Positions 32,969-34,618 of a stretch of 34,618 nucleotides of DNA are shown here, in pieces (the first letter of the stretch is position 1; the number at the start of each line of letters is the position of its first letter). A program made the translations under genes and the position numbers. The DNA lies in contig JANQFE010000040.1 in NCBI GenBank assembly GCA_028278025.1, forward strand, positions 1-34,618, in the 5' to 3' direction. Source of the DNA: Thermodesulfobacteriota bacterium (GTDB lineage: Bacteria > Desulfobacterota > WTBG01 > CAIYCZ01 > CAIRTM01). Under the pieces are notes generated by a model. The model was not told where the DNA came from and made no database searches. It worked only from the letters and a program-made list of their open reading frames with translations.

Positions 32969-34495
32969 ATGGGAGAGATAGTAGCATTTCAGGAGGAAAT
33001 TCGTCAAGCATTACCAAACGTCACCGGTAATGCAGATTATAAAATATTTCGTAAAACGCTTGCTCGGATAACAGAACTGATCAAGCTGTCAAAAATAGAC
33101 CGATTGGTGATGGCCGAAGCCGTGCGGGTGAGTCAGCAGCAATACGATCTTAAGCGGCAGGCCGCGGGCCAGCGGCCGAAAGAGCTTACAAATAAGGAGA
33201 AAACAAGGATTCAGCATCGTGCCCGGCAGGTTTTGCGGTGTGGGATTGCACGGCATTTAACCGGGGATGCCTACCGGGAGTTCAGTTGCCGGCTGGCAGA
33301 CAGTGCGCTATTGCAGAATTTTTGTTTAATCGACCGACTGCACCAGATCAAGGTGCCGAGCAAAAGCAAACTGCAAAGGGACGAGGCCCTGTTTGAGCAA
33401 GGGTTTGTGCAAGAGATCATCGCTGAGGTGACTGGGCAGGCAGCCCAGGCACCGGAAAGCCCGCAGGATAGGCAACGCCTGGGGCTTGCCGAGGCAGTCA
33501 GTCTGGAGCAGTATTTTCTGGACACGACCTGCCTGAAGGCCAACATTCACTTTCCGGTGGACTGGGTGCTGTTGCGGGATGCAACGCGTACGCTGATGAA
33601 AGCCGTGAGGCTTATCCGTGCTGAAGGGCTTTTAAACCGGATGCAGGGGCCTCAGGTTTTTATTGGTCAGATGAACCGGCTTTGCATCCAAATGACAAAT
33701 ACCCGCCGACAAAAAGAGGCTAAACGGTGCCGCAAGAGGGTGTTGCGGTTGATGAAGAAGCTGATGGCCAAAGTGGCCCGGCATGCGGTGGTTCACCGAG
33801 AACTTTTGATGAAGCGTCGAGAGCAGACCCGCTTTACGGAAAAGCAGGCAGCTCAGATTATAGGGCGGATTGACTCTGTTTTGGAGCAATTGCCCAGAGC
33901 TATTTATCAGGCCCATGAGCGGATTATAGGTGAGCGGCAGGTGCCGAACCGCACCAAGCTTTTGAGTCTTTATGAAAAGGATATTCAGGTAATCGTGCGG
34001 GGCAAGGCCGATACAGAAGCCGAGTTCGGCAACAGCCTGCTTGTGGGAGAACAGGCTGATGGAATCATTGTGGACTGGCAGTTATACAAAGATAAAGTCC
34101 CGTCAGACAGTGGTCTTCTCAGGCAAAGCCTTGAAAGGATGGTCACCCGCTATGGCTGCCACCCGGTGTCGGTGACAGGGGACCGTGGCTTTGACAGTGC
34201 AGCCAACCGCCGGTATCTGAGAAAACAGGCAATTGAAAACAACATCTGCCCCAGATCGGTAGCGCAGCTGCAGGAGAGGACGCAACAGGCATCCTTTTGT
34301 GAGAATCAGAAACGGCGGGGCCAGACCGAGGCACGCATCGGCATCCTGAAAAACCGGTTTTTAGGCAATCCGCTTAAGAGCAAGGGTTTTGCTTCTCGGC
34401 AGATGAGGGTGGCTTGGGCAGTGCTGGCGCACAATCTGTGGGTGATTGCCCGGCTGCCACGGACAGAGACGCAACGGCAGCTGCAGGCAGCTTAA
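32969..34495 (+). CDS. Transposase, DDE type, ISNCY-like
   Basis: The 508-residue protein looks complete. The catalytic triad I propose is Asp185 (YFLDTTCLKANIHFPVDW), Asp405 (VTGDRGFDSAANRRYL) and Glu454 (TEARIGILKNRFLG). The middle, from about 200 to 340, is a basic helical insertion with many Arg, Lys and Gln. The start ATG 32969 follows AGGAGG with short spacing inside an inverted repeat. The sequence is Arg- and Gln-rich and slightly different in composition from the neighbouring genes, as expected for a mobile gene. The nearest family call (ISNCY, ISDol1/IS1202 type) is from the DTT-x-x-x-x-NIH-x-P-x-D pattern and should be held loosely. Confidence 0.85.
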   Translation: MGEIVAFQEEIRQALPNVTGNADYKIFRKTLARITELIKLSKIDRLVMAEAVRVSQQQYDLKRQAAGQRPKELTNKEKTRIQHRARQVLRCGIARHLTGDAYREFSCRLADSALLQNFCLIDRLHQIKVPSKSKLQRDEALFEQGFVQEIIAEVTGQAAQAPESPQDRQRLGLAEAVSLEQYFLDTTCLKANIHFPVDWVLLRDATRTLMKAVRLIRAEGLLNRMQGPQVFIGQMNRLCIQMTNTRRQKEAKRCRKRVLRLMKKLMAKVARHAVVHRELLMKRREQTRFTEKQAAQIIGRIDSVLEQLPRAIYQAHERIIGERQVPNRTKLLSLYEKDIQVIVRGKADTEAEFGNSLLVGEQADGIIVDWQLYKDKVPSDSGLLRQSLERMVTRYGCHPVSVTGDRGFDSAANRRYLRKQAIENNICPRSVAQLQERTQQASFCENQKRRGQTEARIGILKNRFLGNPLKSKGFASRQMRVAWAVLAHNLWVIARLPRTETQRQLQAA

Positions 34496-34547
34496 CGCAT
34501 AAAAAAGACGCTGGGATAAAAAACCACAGGGCAACTGCGTCTGGAAT

Positions 34548-34558
34548 ACAGGCTCTAG
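34548..34558 (-). repeat. Right terminal inverted repeat of the IS
   Basis: ACAGGCTCTAG, exactly complementary to the left end at 32818-32828. Beyond it, to the window end at 34618, I see no gene. Confidence 0.65.
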
Positions 34559-34618
34559 AGCTGAAAGCAACCGAACTGCTCAATTTTGATGCAGTCCCAA
34601 TTGCCAGGCGCATATCAA

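Larger units (their letters stand above)
32818..34558 (+). mobile_element. Insertion sequence, apparently intact, about 1.74 kb
   Basis: One full transposase gene is bounded by an 11-base inverted repeat, CTAGAGCCTGT at 32818-32828 and its complement at 34548-34558; matching beyond that is weak. The outer CTAG may be a 4-base target duplication or the end of the repeats; the palindrome hides the answer. The catalytic pattern fits the ISNCY-type (ISDol1/IS1202-like) transposases. Confidence 0.75.

Overview
The window looks like a piece of an anaerobic, Gram-negative bacterial chromosome built around one-carbon (Wood-Ljungdahl type) redox metabolism. Gram-negative character is suggested by an ADP-heptose type (GT9) glycosyltransferase, a Tat-exported flavoprotein and a lipobox lipoprotein. 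Three methylenetetrahydrofolate reductase-like (MetF) genes, two MetV genes, and HdrA, MvhD, NuoE/F/G-like and FrhB-like iron-sulfur proteins fit an acetogenic, sulfate-reducing or syntrophic lifestyle. A Desulfobacterota-like host is a reasonable guess but is not proven here. No rRNA, tRNA, CRISPR array or phage module was found.

Region 1 (1-6669) is an electron-transfer and methylene-THF reductase operon. It starts with a giant HdrA-type flavoprotein, cut by the window start, which holds an inserted GltD/NfnB-like NADPH domain and a second HdrA module. MvhD, MetV and MetF follow. The MvhD gene is the most striking item: its true start lies 78 bases before the first long ATG frame, and the reading frame passes an in-frame TGA at the position of the family's conserved third Cys, followed at once by a SECIS-like hairpin. 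It is read here as a selenoprotein.

Region 2 (6824-8871) holds a stand-alone receiver protein and a receiver-PAS-histidine kinase. Region 3 (9077-16844) is a second redox module: a NuoG/FdhA-like molybdopterin protein that appears to lack the catalytic Sec/Cys-His pair, NuoE, and a NuoF fused to a second GltD/NfnB-like NADPH domain, followed by a second MetV-MetF pair. Each MetVF pair therefore follows a flavin enzyme carrying the same NADPH domain on a different scaffold. This suggests bifurcating or confurcating coupling of NADPH, NADH, ferredoxin and methylene-THF reduction.

Region 4 (16941-20443) has a triple-PAS histidine kinase, a MerR/excisionase-type HTH fused to a receiver domain, and a third, MetV-less MetF paralog that has lost the folate-binding Gln. 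Region 5 (20539-26159) has a Tat-signal CrtI/RetSat-like FAD enzyme, a cyclic-nucleotide-binding-fold protein with a good sigma-70 promoter, and a three-gene minus-strand operon (Gfo/Idh dehydrogenase, radical SAM, GT9).

Region 6 (26615-32709) has two aspartokinase-like ACT proteins without a kinase domain, a DUF169 protein divergent from an FrhB-like iron-sulfur protein, a CysM-like cysteine synthase, a DUF4097-like beta-repeat lipoprotein with promoter and terminator, and a nitroreductase. Region 7 (32818-34558) is an apparently intact insertion sequence whose transposase ribosome binding site lies in an inverted repeat that overlaps its own promoter. Several intergenic gaps carry degenerate 7-base repeats and hairpins.
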